The position numbers were made by a program, and so were the translations under genes. The notes beneath the pieces are model-generated. The model had not been told where the DNA came from. It did not search any database and was given only the letters and a program-made list of their open reading frames with translations. Below are positions 35,001 through 47,000 of a DNA stretch of 64,000 nt, one piece after another; position 1 is the stretch's first letter; every line of letters starts with the position of its first letter. Source of the stretch: Procambarus clarkii (lineage: Eukaryota > Arthropoda > Malacostraca > Decapoda > Cambaridae); contig NC_091237.1 of assembly GCF_040958095.1 (NCBI RefSeq), forward strand, positions 13,239,241 to 13,303,240, read 5' to 3'.

Positions 35001-38000
35001 TTGCCCATTTGTTTCTGCCTCGTGCGGGAATCGAACCCGCGCCACAGAATTACGAGTCCTGCGCGCTATCCACCAGGCTACGAGGCCCCCTACACCACGG
35101 AGACTGTTAATGTTGGTATATACTATTTTCAGGAACATATTCCCTTTTCCTTTGTTCCTTACTCCCCTTTCCACTAATGATTTTGTTGCCTTGTTTTTAT
35201 GTACTGTGACAATAATCTCCTTCAAGAGATTGAGCCTGCTCTTCCCTCCACAAATACGTCGCAACAAATATATATAACTACTATGGAAGAAATGTCCAAC
35301 AACGACAACAACACCAGCAAGGTTTGCCAGAGCGCAAAACGTATGCAGCCAAGAACACCTGCTCAGACTCAAACCGCCAAACTACCTGTCTTGCTGCCGG
35401 CTCCTCTGATTGGTCGCCGGTCGGGCTGCAACTGCACTCCACCCCCCCATACTACTTGATGTCTGGGGCCGCCACGACCTCAGTCCTCAGAATATTCCGT
35501 GCTTTCACAGTTAACACTTCTCCCTGCTAGACGTAAGCTTTAGCGTACGTATACTGAGAGAGGTGATAGCTTAAAGCCAATATTCCAGCACCTTTCATAT
35601 ACTTGTATATTGCACTTCTTGTTATTTTGTCTTAACGTAACTTTTCATTGTGTCATTTAATTATTCTTATTATTTTGATTGATTGATTTTATTATACGAA
35701 TTTGTTTGACCATTTTATTCATGTTTTATTTCTTTAACGTAATTAAAATTTCATTGTTAAAATTTACTTGTGTTTTGTGTGTCTTCTCCTTACCTTACCA
35801 CAGACGAAGTTCCAGATTTTCTATTTTTTTTTTAATACTATGTGACGAGGCCATACCCCTAGCTTTGAACAGCCGAACACCAACGCGTTACCGTCACAGT
35901 ACCATTACACTAGCTTTCCAGTCCCTGACACTTTGTAGAAAAAAGAATTTCTGTCTTCATTTCTATTCCCATTTAGAAGTTTTGCTTCTATGAGGTTCAT
36001 TTTCAGCTTTTCTCCATCTCCCTTTGAGAGGTCTTGTCTTATTGACCAAAGTTTGCCAACCTCATCACCTTGCAATTTCCTGGCATTTCTAAGCACTTCC
36101 ATCATGTTTTGTACTCCATTAAACATCACCCTTAAGGGGCAGTTCTTGTCTTTCTCATATTTTCCTATTCTTCTAAAATCACTGACATTTTCCTTCGAGT
36201 TTAGGCCTTCTCCTAAACCTATTATTTTCTATATGATTTTCATCTCTTCTGCTGCTCTGTCCACCCTAGATGAAATTTCCTTCTCTAAACATTAAAAAAT
36301 TATTATAGACTTACTTCTGTCTGCAGTGTTTTGTACTAGTTTACTGTTGGTTATCAGTTCTTTCCTAATTGCTTGCCTAATTTCTGCTTCTTGTTGGTCA
36401 TTTCTGGTTTTGACTTCCAAACACACTTCCTTGATTGCCTCTTTCTCTTTTACAACTTGCACATAAGTCTCTCTTATTTCTTCTTTATACTTTTCTATTT
36501 CTTTATTACCCTCCTCTATGTGAGTTGTCAATGAAGTTTCTCGTTGCATATCCTTGCCTAATTCTTTGTTAGCCCCTCAGGGTTCCTTGGACTTGTTTAC
36601 CATATGAGTATTTTCTTGTTAATTTCTTCAAATTCCCTACTCTTCACTTTCCATGCCTCATTATCCTTTCCTAGTTCCTTGATATGTGCCTTCTGTATCC
36701 TTACCTTATCAGTCAAGCTGGTAATTTCCTTACCTTGCTGGAAAATACTTCCTTTTAAATTACAAAACTCAATCTTGAGACCTTCATTTTCTTGTTCTAA
36801 TTTAATTACCTTTTCTTCATAATTCTTTAACATGTCCTCAATTATCACTAACCTGCCAAGAAAACCACCTTTCATTACATCTTGTTGTGAGAAACCTGCA
36901 AAAGATTCCTTTGTTAGTATGGTGTCCTCCCCTGTGGTGGCAGCCATCTTTGTTGTTGACATTCTGCTGTTTTGAAAGATCAACTTTTCTAGTCAAGATT
37001 TTTCATTCACTGACACTTATTTCTTATCTCTTAGTTTCTTTCTAAATTCCTTACACCTTCATGTGTTCTGGGATATCACTTGCACCCCTCACCCCTACTC
37101 CCTAACACTTTGATAATTTGAATTATCCTGGAGCTTGCAGCAGTGTGACTTCTCAATGTGATGTTCCTCCAAACACATTATGTTCACTTGCTATGTGTTC
37201 ACCATAGTGAACCACTAAGTTGGTATGGTGAGCCCAAAAACCAAGAGTGGGCTGCCACACCCAGCCAACCCTCCCTCACTCCTTCAACACCTAACTTGCC
37301 AATATTACTCCTCCCATAATACTGTTTGTGGTGTTTTTACACTATACACACATTATATATAACTATCTACATGTTTTATTCACTATAACTGTGCAACTAA
37401 GCTGGTATGGTGTCCAAACAGCATAGTGGCCACTGCATGACACGTCACACAGCAGACGACAGCCCCTCACTCATTCCCTCACCTAAATGGCTCCTCCCAA
37501 CATAAGCCTTTTGCTGTTATTACACTCTATACACATGTTACATAAAAGTATCTACATTTGTTTTCACCATAGCAAACCAGTAGCCTGGTATGGTGATTCC
37601 AGACAATAATATGTTGCCACACACCAGCCAGCAGCCAATGCCACCTATCCCTACCTCACCAAGATTACTCCTCCCACCATACTATGTACGTCGCTAGTTC
37701 TCACCACAATCCTGCCATTATCAGAATCCTGGTCACTAAATCATGTAAATAATTTTCCACATGTTTATTTTGTAAAGGAACATGAAAAATCATTTGAAGA
37801 ATTTTAGATGGACAAAATAATTGATGTGTGCTGTAGCTAACGCTGTAAACATCTTGAACAGCAGTTATTCACTGATATCTGAACATTGTACACAGTCTTT
37901 ATCTCAGTCAGGTTCTTCTGTAATACTATCATGGCTAAATAATACTAGATACGTATATATTTGGAAAATTTTAGGCAATGCTGTGGTTAAAAGCTGAACA

Positions 38001-41000
38001 GCAATGCTGTTCACTCATGCTGCATGTACTAGGCTTGGTTGCTCACTCAGTACCGAGGCCTTCACACACGGGAATGTTGGCCATGACAAAAAAAAAAAAA
38101 ATGCTGTCTATTCAGGAGAGCCCTGAGAAAGCTGGTGTGAACCCCGCGTAGCTGCGAGAGTTTTGAATGATACACTATACCTATAGATCCCTGAGGAGCG
38201 TTGCGCACCACCCATCGCCTCAAGGTGTGTTGTGCAGTGCAGTGGTTAATTAAAAGAAAAATATTTTATATTTTTTAAATCAACAACCCTGTTATAACCT
38301 AATAACTGTATAGTACAACCTCGATTCAACGTACCCCAATTCAACGAATCTCTGGCTAGATCGCACACTTTTCAGGCAGGATTTACTCACCCGGTTCGAC
38401 GAACAATGGTTCGCCGAAGCGGGGGATGTGCAGATTTGCTTACAATGTTGGGACAGAGTTCACAGACTGGTGGAAAATTTTCCCATTCTATCACAGGTTG
38501 CAATTAATAATTCCCTCATATGACAAGTTAGATCACACAAGTGGATCACACAAGGGGACCACACACGTGGACCACAAGCTTATGATGTTGGGACAGAGTT
38601 CACAGAGTGGTGGAAAACGTTCCAATTCCATCACAGGTTACAATTAATAATTCCTTCATATGACAAGTTGGATTACACAAGTGGACCACACAACAAGTGA
38701 ACCATATGAACCAAACACCAGCCAGAATGGTCCACACATCAAGTGAAGCATATTACCCAAACACCAGCCAGAGTGGTCCACACAAGTGTTTCCATGATTT
38801 TCATTCACCGATTTGTGGCACATGAGATCTTTGCAAATTTAAAGGCTGAAGCATGAATAGCTAGGTAATGTGTTGAAATCTCATATACTGTACATTTTCT
38901 GTAATGAAACAAGATGAGCAAGGGTGGACAGATAAGGGAATACCATACAGTAAACCTCACTTTACAGTGAGGTTTCACTCACTTTCGTCTATGTCATCAT
39001 AGTTCAGTGACCCATGACTTTGAACGTTTCAGATTAATAAATAATTTCTAAAACCGGTGTTTTAATAGCTCTTTATTATCCTAATTAAACTAAACTAAAT
39101 AAAACCAAAAATATACTGTAATATGATACATATCTGCTATTTGAGAAATAATTCATGTTATTGGTGGCACAACTCCAGCGCGAGTGAATGGGTCTAATCC
39201 GTGTGTACACACCATGCGTGTTTCGTTTGATTTCGTCGCCACAGTTCAGTGACCCACGGCTTCGAAATAATAAAATTAATAAATCACTTCTAAAGTAAGT
39301 ATTTTTTATAGCTCTTATTATCGTAATAATGTTGCAAAACTAAATATATAACCCAAAAATATATAACTTGATGTAAATCCAATATTTGAGAGAAATTTAT
39401 GTTACTGGATCTTGCTTAAACACCAGCCTACTGTAGGGTGTATAGACCTAGTCTGCGTTCGTACAGTAGGCACCCAGTGCCCTTAGCTTCGTCTGCGATT
39501 GACCTATTTATCCGCTGGTGGAAGAATAATAGTGGAATTTACCATTTTTTTACTACAGCTGTATTGTTATACAACAAGATGTCTCAGGGGCTAGCTAATA
39601 GTGCCTTATTAATGCCAAAAATGAAGCAATATTTTGCAAGAACTAGTAGCAGAAAATAAACCAGCACAGCCATACCCAGCACGAGCACAGCCGTACCCAG
39701 CACGAGCACAGCCATACCTAGCACGAGCACAGCCGTACCCAGCACGAGCACAGCCGTACCCAGCACGAGCACAGCAGTACCCAGCACGAGCACAGCAGTA
39801 CCCAGTACGAGCACAGCCGTACCCAGCACTAGCACAGCAGTACCCAGCATGAACACAGCCGTGCCCAGCTCGAACATAGCCATGCCCAGCACGAGCACAG
39901 CCATACCCAGCACGAGCACAGCCGTACCCAGCACCGGTACGACAGCAGCCAGCACCAGCTCAGAAGCAGCTGAAGCAAACACAGCAGTAGTGAGCACCAG
40001 CAAAGCTGATGCAAACATCTAAGAACATCATGTGGGGAGTGTACAGTTAGAATAAGTGTTAAATTTAAGTACATAGTGTTAGTGTTCAAGTAAGTAAGTA
40101 ATTATCAAAAGAAGGCACCAAACCGGGAAGGCTATGTAGCACCATCAAATGCGCAAAATAATCAGAGGGCGCTAAATATCACCAAGGATGCCAATACAAG
40201 AACAAAAACGCATAAGGCGAACGATATCAAAAGTATCCGAGTCGCCAAGAATTCTACTGAGGGACAGGTGACCGCGAGGGGCGGTCGGAAAGCAAGACAC
40301 ACGCTCGTCCTGAAAGTCAGGACATTCAAGAAGGACATGCACGACCGTAAGAGGGACAATGCAACTAGGACAATAAGGAGCAGGGCGGCGCTCCATCAAG
40401 TGACCATGGGTTAAGCGAGTATGGCCAATACGCAACCTCGCCAGAGCTGTTTCCAACCGCCGGTTACGATGGAAGGAGGACGGCCACGAGGAAACACAAC
40501 ATTTAAGAGTACGTAGTTTGTTACCAGTAACAGACAACCAAGAACCCTGCCAACGGGTAAGGACGGAGGAATGGATAACCGGGTAAAAGTCGGAATACGG
40601 AATACCTTTACGAGAGATGGGACAAGAGCAGACAGCTTCCTTAGCGGCAGCATCTGCACGCTCATTTAAAGACACACCAATATGGCTGGGAACCCAACAA
40701 AACTCAACCGACTTAAATTTACTGTGAACAAGAAACAGCCAATGCTGGATCTCGACAACTACTGGATGAACTGGATTAAAGGACCCGAGAGCCATGAGGG
40801 CACTACGAGAGTCAACAACAACTACAAAGGAGGACTGACAACGAGAAAGCAGGAGACGAAGAGCATAGAGAATAGCATAAAGTTCCGCTGTAAAGATGCT
40901 AGTCTCCGGAGGTAAGCGACACATATAAGTGCGATCAGGAAAAACAACAGAGTAGCCAACACCGTCCGCCGACTTAGACCCATCGGTGAAGACAGAAACG

Positions 41001-44000
41001 GAGCGGGAGTGAGAAGAAAAGTGCTCAAGGAAAAGGCGTTTTAGAACCGTAGGAGGGGTAAAAGCTTTAGTGATACGGGTCAAGGAAGTACAAAACCGCG
41101 GAAGAGGGACTCTCCACGGGGCAAAGAAGGAACAACACGAGGAGAAACATTAGAAATACGAACGGAAAGAGAATCCTGGAGGCGAGATAACTGGACAGAA
41201 AGAGGGAGGTGGTGAAGAGGAACAGGAACCGCAGGAGGGGTAAAAGTTAAAGCACGACAGAGGCGAGAGGAAGGACGTTGTAAGGACCGCGCAAGATAGC
41301 GAAGACAGTAGCGATCACGGCGGTACTGGAGAGACAGGAAGCCAGTGTCAACACACAAGCTTAGGACAGGAGTCGAACGAAAGGCACCAGAACTGAGGCG
41401 CAACCCAGTATGGTGCAAAGCATCAAGACGGCGAAGAGTAGAAGGAGAAGCAGACGAGTAAGCAGGGCAACCATAATCGAGCTTGGACAGGACAAGAGAG
41501 GAATGTAAAGCAAGGAGAGTGCGCCTATCTGCTCCCCAAGAAGTATGGGACAAGACCCAAAGGAGGGTAAGGGCCTTAGAGCACTTAACACGGAGGTAAG
41601 AGATATGGGGAGACCAAGACAAACGAGTGTCAAGGAATAACCCCAAAAGCTTTGCGGAATCTTTGTATTCAAGGGGATGACCATAAAGTGAGAAAGAGGG
41701 ACGAAGAACAACCCGTTTCTGCGTACAAGTCATGGCGCAAGTCTTAGAAGTAGAGAACCTGAAGCCATGATCAGTGGCCCAAGACGACACGGCATCAATT
41801 GCAAGTTGAAGCCGGCGCTGAAGGAGAGGCGAATCATCACCCTGACAGCAAAGGGTAAGATCATCGACATAAAGAGCGGAGAAGACATCAGAAGGAAGAG
41901 AAGAAAGAAGACCATTGAGGGCAACCAGAAAAAGAGTAGTGCTCAGAACACTACCCTGGGGCACACCTTCGTATTGCTGAAAAGAGGCAGAGAGCGCGGT
42001 ACCAAGGCGCACCCGAAAGGAACGACGCGAGAGGAAGCTCCGGAGAAAGAGATTGAGATGACCACGAAGGCCAAAAGAATGAAGTTGAGATAGAATATGA
42101 TATCTCCAAGTGGTGTCGTAAGCCTTTTCCAGGTCAAAAAGGACGGCAACAACGGAGGTCTTCGCAGCAAAAGCAGTACGAATATAGACCTCCAAGTTCA
42201 CCAGGACATCTGTCGTGCTGCGGCACTTGCGGAAACCAAATTGAGAAGGGGAGAGGAGGTGATGGTGTTCCAGGAACCACATCAGACGAACATTAACCAT
42301 ACGTTCAAAGAATTTGCAGATACAACTTGTGAGAGCAATAGGGCGAAAGTCCTTAGGGAAAGTACCCAGAGACCCCGGTTTGCGAACAGGGAGGACAACA
42401 GCATCGAGCCAGTCCTCAGGGACTGACGACGACTCCCAGATCCGATTATACAGACTCAGTAAATACTGAGACGTGCACGGAGGGAGATGGCGAAGCATCT
42501 CATAATGAATACCATCGGAGCCCGCCGCCGTAGAACCGCAGAGGGCCAGGGCAGAACGAAGTTCAGAGAGAGAGAAGGGATCATTATAGGGAAGTTGAAG
42601 ACGAGTGCAGAAATCTAAAGGACGAGACTCAAGGACAGGTTTACGAAGAAGAAAAGATTGGGGAAGATGAAGACCAGAGCTAACAGAAGAAAAGTGGGAA
42701 CCCAGTACGGAAGCGACCTGCAACGGGTCCGCCACAAGAGTATTATGGAGGTGAAGGACCGGTGAAACATCAGGAACGAATTTACCCGCTATCTTGCGGA
42801 TACGCTTCCAGATCTGGGCCAGAGGAGTTTCGGACGTAATTGTTGAGACATAAGATGCCCAAAATTCACGTTTAGCCGTACGGATGGCCCTACGGGCCAC
42901 CACACTCGCTTTCCGAAAGAAAAGAAAAGAATCGGTCGTCTGCCTACAGCGGTGCCTCTTCCAGGCTGCACGCTTACAGCGGACAGCCCGAGCACAGTCT
43001 GCATTCCACCAGGGAATGCACTTCCGTGGACCTCGAGAGGAAGAGCGAGGGATAGAGCGGAGGGCAGCGTTGAAGACAGTGTCATGAAAAAGGAGGAGAG
43101 CGCGAGAGAGAGGCAGAAGGGAGAGGTCAGAGAGAGTAGCACTGAGGGAAAATAGGGTCCAGTCCGCCTTAGCAAACTGCCACCTAGGGAAAGAGAGGGA
43201 AGGGCGAAAAGAGAAAAAGGAAACAAGGATGGGGAAATGATCACTTCCATGGAGGTCATCAAGAACCTGCCACGTGAAATCTAAGTAAAGAGAAGAAGAG
43301 CAGAGAGAAAGATCAAGACAAGAAAGGGTGCGAGTCCGAGAGTCCAAATGAGTGGGCTCACCAGAATTCAGAAGAGACAGGGAAGAAGAGAGGAGAAACG
43401 GCTCAAGAAGGTGACCCCGGGTATTCGTCAGAACGTCACCCCAAAGAGAATGACAATTGAAGTCACCCAGCAGGAGCACAGGCTCCGGCAAGGAGTCTAG
43501 GTGGTGTTTCAAATCAGGAAGAGAAAGCGGGACACTCGGGGGGGAGATAAATGGAACAAACAGTGTACCATTTCCCCACAAAGATACGAGCAGCAGAACA
43601 ATGGAGAGGCGAAGGAAAAAGTAAAGGAACAAAGGGAACATCAGCACGAATCAAAAGAGCAGAAGAATTAGAAGCCCCAGCAACAGCTGGGGGAGGGGGA
43701 GAGAAAGGAATAGCCACGAAAACGACCAGGACGAGCACCAAGCATCGGCTCCTGGAGACAGACACAAAGAGGCGAAAACCGCGAAATCAGAAGTTGGAGT
43801 TCGAGGAAATTGGCGTAATAACCTCGAACGTTCCATTGAAGAATGGACAACGACGAGAAGAGAAAGGACAAAAACAGAGAACAAGGAAGAAACAAAGGCG
43901 AAAGAGCAACAGAGCACGTTAAAGAATATCAGGGTCGGGATCAGGGTCAGCAAAGTCAGGGTTAGGGGGCATGGGTAAACTGAGCAAAGACGGAGGGAAG

Positions 44001-47000
44001 GAAACGGGAGAACAGATCAGAGGTGGGCGGGCGGGGTCCGGAGGAGGAGGAGGAAGAGGAGGAGACAACGGAGAGGAGCAGGCAAGGACAGCGGCAGGAA
44101 GAGGAGGGGTAGAAAGAGAGGAGCGTACCTCAGCAAGGGCAGCAACTGAGAGGGAAGCGGGGGCTAAAGAAACCTCCATAGCAGGAACAGGGGGCGCAAC
44201 CACCGAAATGGGAGGGGAAGGAGCGAGAGAGGCAGAAGTAGGGGCCGAGGAAGAAAGCAAAACCTTCTTACCCGCCGGGGAGGAGGAAGGAGAGGAGCCA
44301 GGTTTACGCTTCTGACGTAAAGAGACAGGTGTCCCAGCAACCACGTACTGGGCAACGGATTCTAGCGTCTCAACAGGAGAAGCTGAACGAGAGCACACAT
44401 GACGACCGTTTGGAGAGCGATGGACATCAGCCCGCACCGACAGGCAGCGGGGAGAGTCAAGAGACGGAGGGAGACGAGGAAGACACAGGAGACACGACAG
44501 ACCGGGTAGAAGGAAGGGGAACCCCAGACAGAGGACCAGGAGGAGGATCCTTCGGGAGAGAACCCAAAGGAACAGAGGAGGGGGCAGTGGGTGCATCAGG
44601 GTCCAAGGCCCGGAAACGGTTGTGAGTCTGAGGAAGGCGGGAAGGACGAGGAGAGGAAGAGCGCAACACGCGAGCATAAGAGATATTAGCATAAGGCGGG
44701 AGCCGGCGAACCTGGCATCTCGCCTCAGGAAAAGATAAACGCTCCCGGTGCTTCAAGTTGAGGACGGCTGCCTCAAGCTTGTAATGGACACACGCACGGG
44801 AGAAGGTAGGATGGGCCTCACCACAGTTGAGGCAACGAGCCTGGGGAGAAGTGCACTCCGACTTAGAGTGACCTTCGCCACCACACAAAGGACAGAGAGA
44901 GACAGTCCCAGAGCAGCGGAGGGCACCATGCCCAAACCTCCAGCACTTGTTGCAGAGCCGAGGAGAAGGAATGGACTCCTGGACAGAGCACCTGGCACCA
45001 GCAAGAATGACAGAGGGTGGAAGGGTCCTACCATCAAAGGTAATCTTCACAACCCGGAGGGGTTGACGGCGACTACCACGAGGGGGACGAGTAAACGTGT
45101 CCACCTAGAGAATAGAATGGCCCTGGGCAGCAAGGATATGTCGAATATCGTCGTGGCAGTCGCGCAGGTCCCGAACACCGGTCGCAACATGGGGCGGGAG
45201 CAAAATAGTGCCAACACTGGCATTCAACTGAGCGTTCTTCGAGACCCGAACAGGGGTCTTGCCAAGGCAGGATAAGGCAACCAAGCGGGAAGCAGCATCC
45301 TGAGAAGGAGCAGCAACGACACGTGTACCGAGACGAGTGGGGTTGAAAGTAATGGAGGCATCCACGGAATCAACGAGATGTCGATGGAGGGAGAAATCGT
45401 CAGGAGGCGCAGAATCAAGAGGGAGGAGATCAAAATATTTGGCCCACGAAGCGGGACCAAACAAGGCTAGATAGGTAGCAGAACTGGAAGGAATTGAGCG
45501 AGGGCGGCCGTGACGAGGACGGCGGTGAGAACCCCCAGAGAGAGAGGGGTTAAAAGGCGCAGTAGTTACAACTAGAGAAGGAGCCGCGCCAGGGGACGAG
45601 GTAGTCACCACTGGGGGCTTGGGGCTCGACCCAACCACAGAGGAGGGAGGGGAACCAGAGGAAGGAGTCAGAGAGGCCAAAGGAGGAGCAAGGTCGGGAC
45701 CCAATGCAGCGGAAGCTACAGAGCCCGGTCTTCCAACACGGACTGACTCGGGGGCTTGGTCGCCCACCCCACGAGCCTGAGAAGGTAAACCAGAAACAGC
45801 CGAAACAGGGGTCATCATCATTACGAAAAGAAGAATTCATTCACGAATGTGCCCCCACACCCACCATGGAGCCACAATTAGAGGCAGGACACCCAACAAG
45901 AAGCTATCGCTGATCTTGCCGGGGCCTCCTAGGGTGCGTCGTGAGTATACGCCCCACAAACGCCACCTTAAGAAACCGACAGTCCGTCGAGATCGGGTTC
46001 AGTGACGAAAGGGGGATTGACAATAAAACGTTCCCCTCGCTCTCGACGTCGGGTACTACAGTTCTATGGGTGCAAGAGTATGCCTCCTCAAGCACCCGGG
46101 CGTCAAAATAGAAGAAGTCCAAGGGAAGAACCAGAACAAGCAAAAGGTCGGCAGGAAACGGCAAGCAGATAGGAGAAGAGGGGGGAGAAAAACGAAACAG
46201 AAGGAAAAGGAAAAGGTGCCCAGCAGAATTGGAGAGGACGGCAGCAGGAGCACAAGGCTAGAAAAGGACAGAGGACTGTCCCAAGGAGCATCACACTCCG
46301 GCAGCCGCCCACTAAGCCCCCACACGGCGACAACGAGCTGAGCGGGGAGGGGGTGTTAGTGTTCAAATTAAAGTTGCAGTACAGTAATTTTAGTGTAAAA
46401 TAGTTTTCATAAACTGTATTGTAGTACTCAACATACAGTAGAACTACTTATCAATACAGTGTTAATGGCATAATACAGTACAGTACGTATTTACTGTACA
46501 GCATTCACAATGCCATGAGAATTCAAGATGGGCATAACTTCAACAATAAGGTAAACAACAACTGTAACACAGCATTTTTTTTTGTGGAGTAGTAATATAG
46601 GTACAGTATACAGTGTATATGAAAATGCATTTTTATTGTTGACTAGAAAAAAAAAAAAAAGACTGACGAAAACGCCTCTTGAAGGTCACCTCTTGCAATG
46701 AATCCAACGCTGCAACACACCGGGGTTGATCCCATTTAGTGCGTTGAATCGAGGTTGTACTGTATTGACATTTAAATTGTCAATGTTTACTATGTATTGA
46801 TTTATTGTCGCAATAAAACTTGTACTGTAAATTAAAATTAATTCTGTTCATAAGTATCCAAATACCAGTTGCTGTTTTTCAACAAGTAGCCTCCATAGTT
46901 TACTGTGCTGAAAAAAATTATTATTTGACATATTGAACATGGCTGTCCTAGATGGCCAGTAGTCCATCCATCCACAGTATTCAACCGTGCCCAGTTTCCA

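Larger units (their letters stand above)
33863..37135 (-). mobile_element. CR1-type LINE, 5' half (CR1-e) with nested insertions
   Basis: This minus-strand CR1 runs from the 5' region (about 37135, sharing GTGATATCCCA...ACA with CR1-a) through ORF1 into the endonuclease. It stops near 33863 at the sequence matching 20770 of CR1-d. The RT is absent. Three later elements interrupt it: SINE S2 (34577-35108, itself holding an S1 SINE) and a solo LTR (35205-35898). The CR1 text resumes precisely on either side of the LTR. Confidence 0.85.
40090..46352 (-). mobile_element. I-like LINE, near full length, with target duplications
   Basis: This 6.26 kb minus-strand non-LTR retrotransposon is flanked by the 14-bp duplication GTGTTAGTGTTCAA (40076-40089 and 46353-46366). 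The order is a GC-rich 5' UTR (46352-45822), ORF1 with three CCHC knuckles, then ORF2 with AP endonuclease, reverse transcriptase and RNase H. A 3' tail of repeated TTAC/TTACTTAC ends at 40090. An RNase H domain after the RT points to the I clade of the Jockey superfamily. GC content is far higher than in the surroundings. Only about five frame breaks are visible, so it is fairly young. It is inserted in the Tigger-like element. Confidence 0.93.
38311..46762. mobile_element. Tc1/mariner-type (Tigger-like) element holding a LINE
   Basis: The terminal inverted repeat AGTACAACCTCGATTCAACG at 38312-38331 recurs in reverse complement at 46742-46761. TA dinucleotides lie on both sides (38309-38310, 46763-46764). 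After removing the LINE (40090-46352) and one copy of its target duplication, the element is about 2.2 kb. It holds a ~140-bp direct duplication (38445-38580 and 38583-38690) and a 21-bp minisatellite. A plus frame near 39578-40021 may be a transposase C-terminal tail. No DDD/DDE catalytic core was recognised. Confidence 0.75.

Noticed and set aside
35205-35898. A DNA transposon with GTACTGTGAC inverted ends
   Set aside because: The ends fit TGTGAC...GTCACA with a 4-bp GTAC duplication and continuous CR1 on both sides, which is better explained as a solo LTR.
39584-40018. 144-codon minus frame of LGTAVLV repeats
   Set aside because: It is the complementary frame of the 21-bp minisatellite. 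The plus frame has a better natural end, and neither is shown to be expressed.
41767-42426. Plus-strand open frames of about 108 codons
   Set aside because: They lie opposite the RT frame of the I-like LINE, whose GC-rich bias leaves antisense frames open.
42884-46341. Many plus- and minus-strand frames of 65-175 codons in the 43-46 kb stretch
   Set aside because: They are shadows of LINE ORF1 and ORF2. The CCHC, endonuclease and RT motifs fix the real frames on the minus strand.
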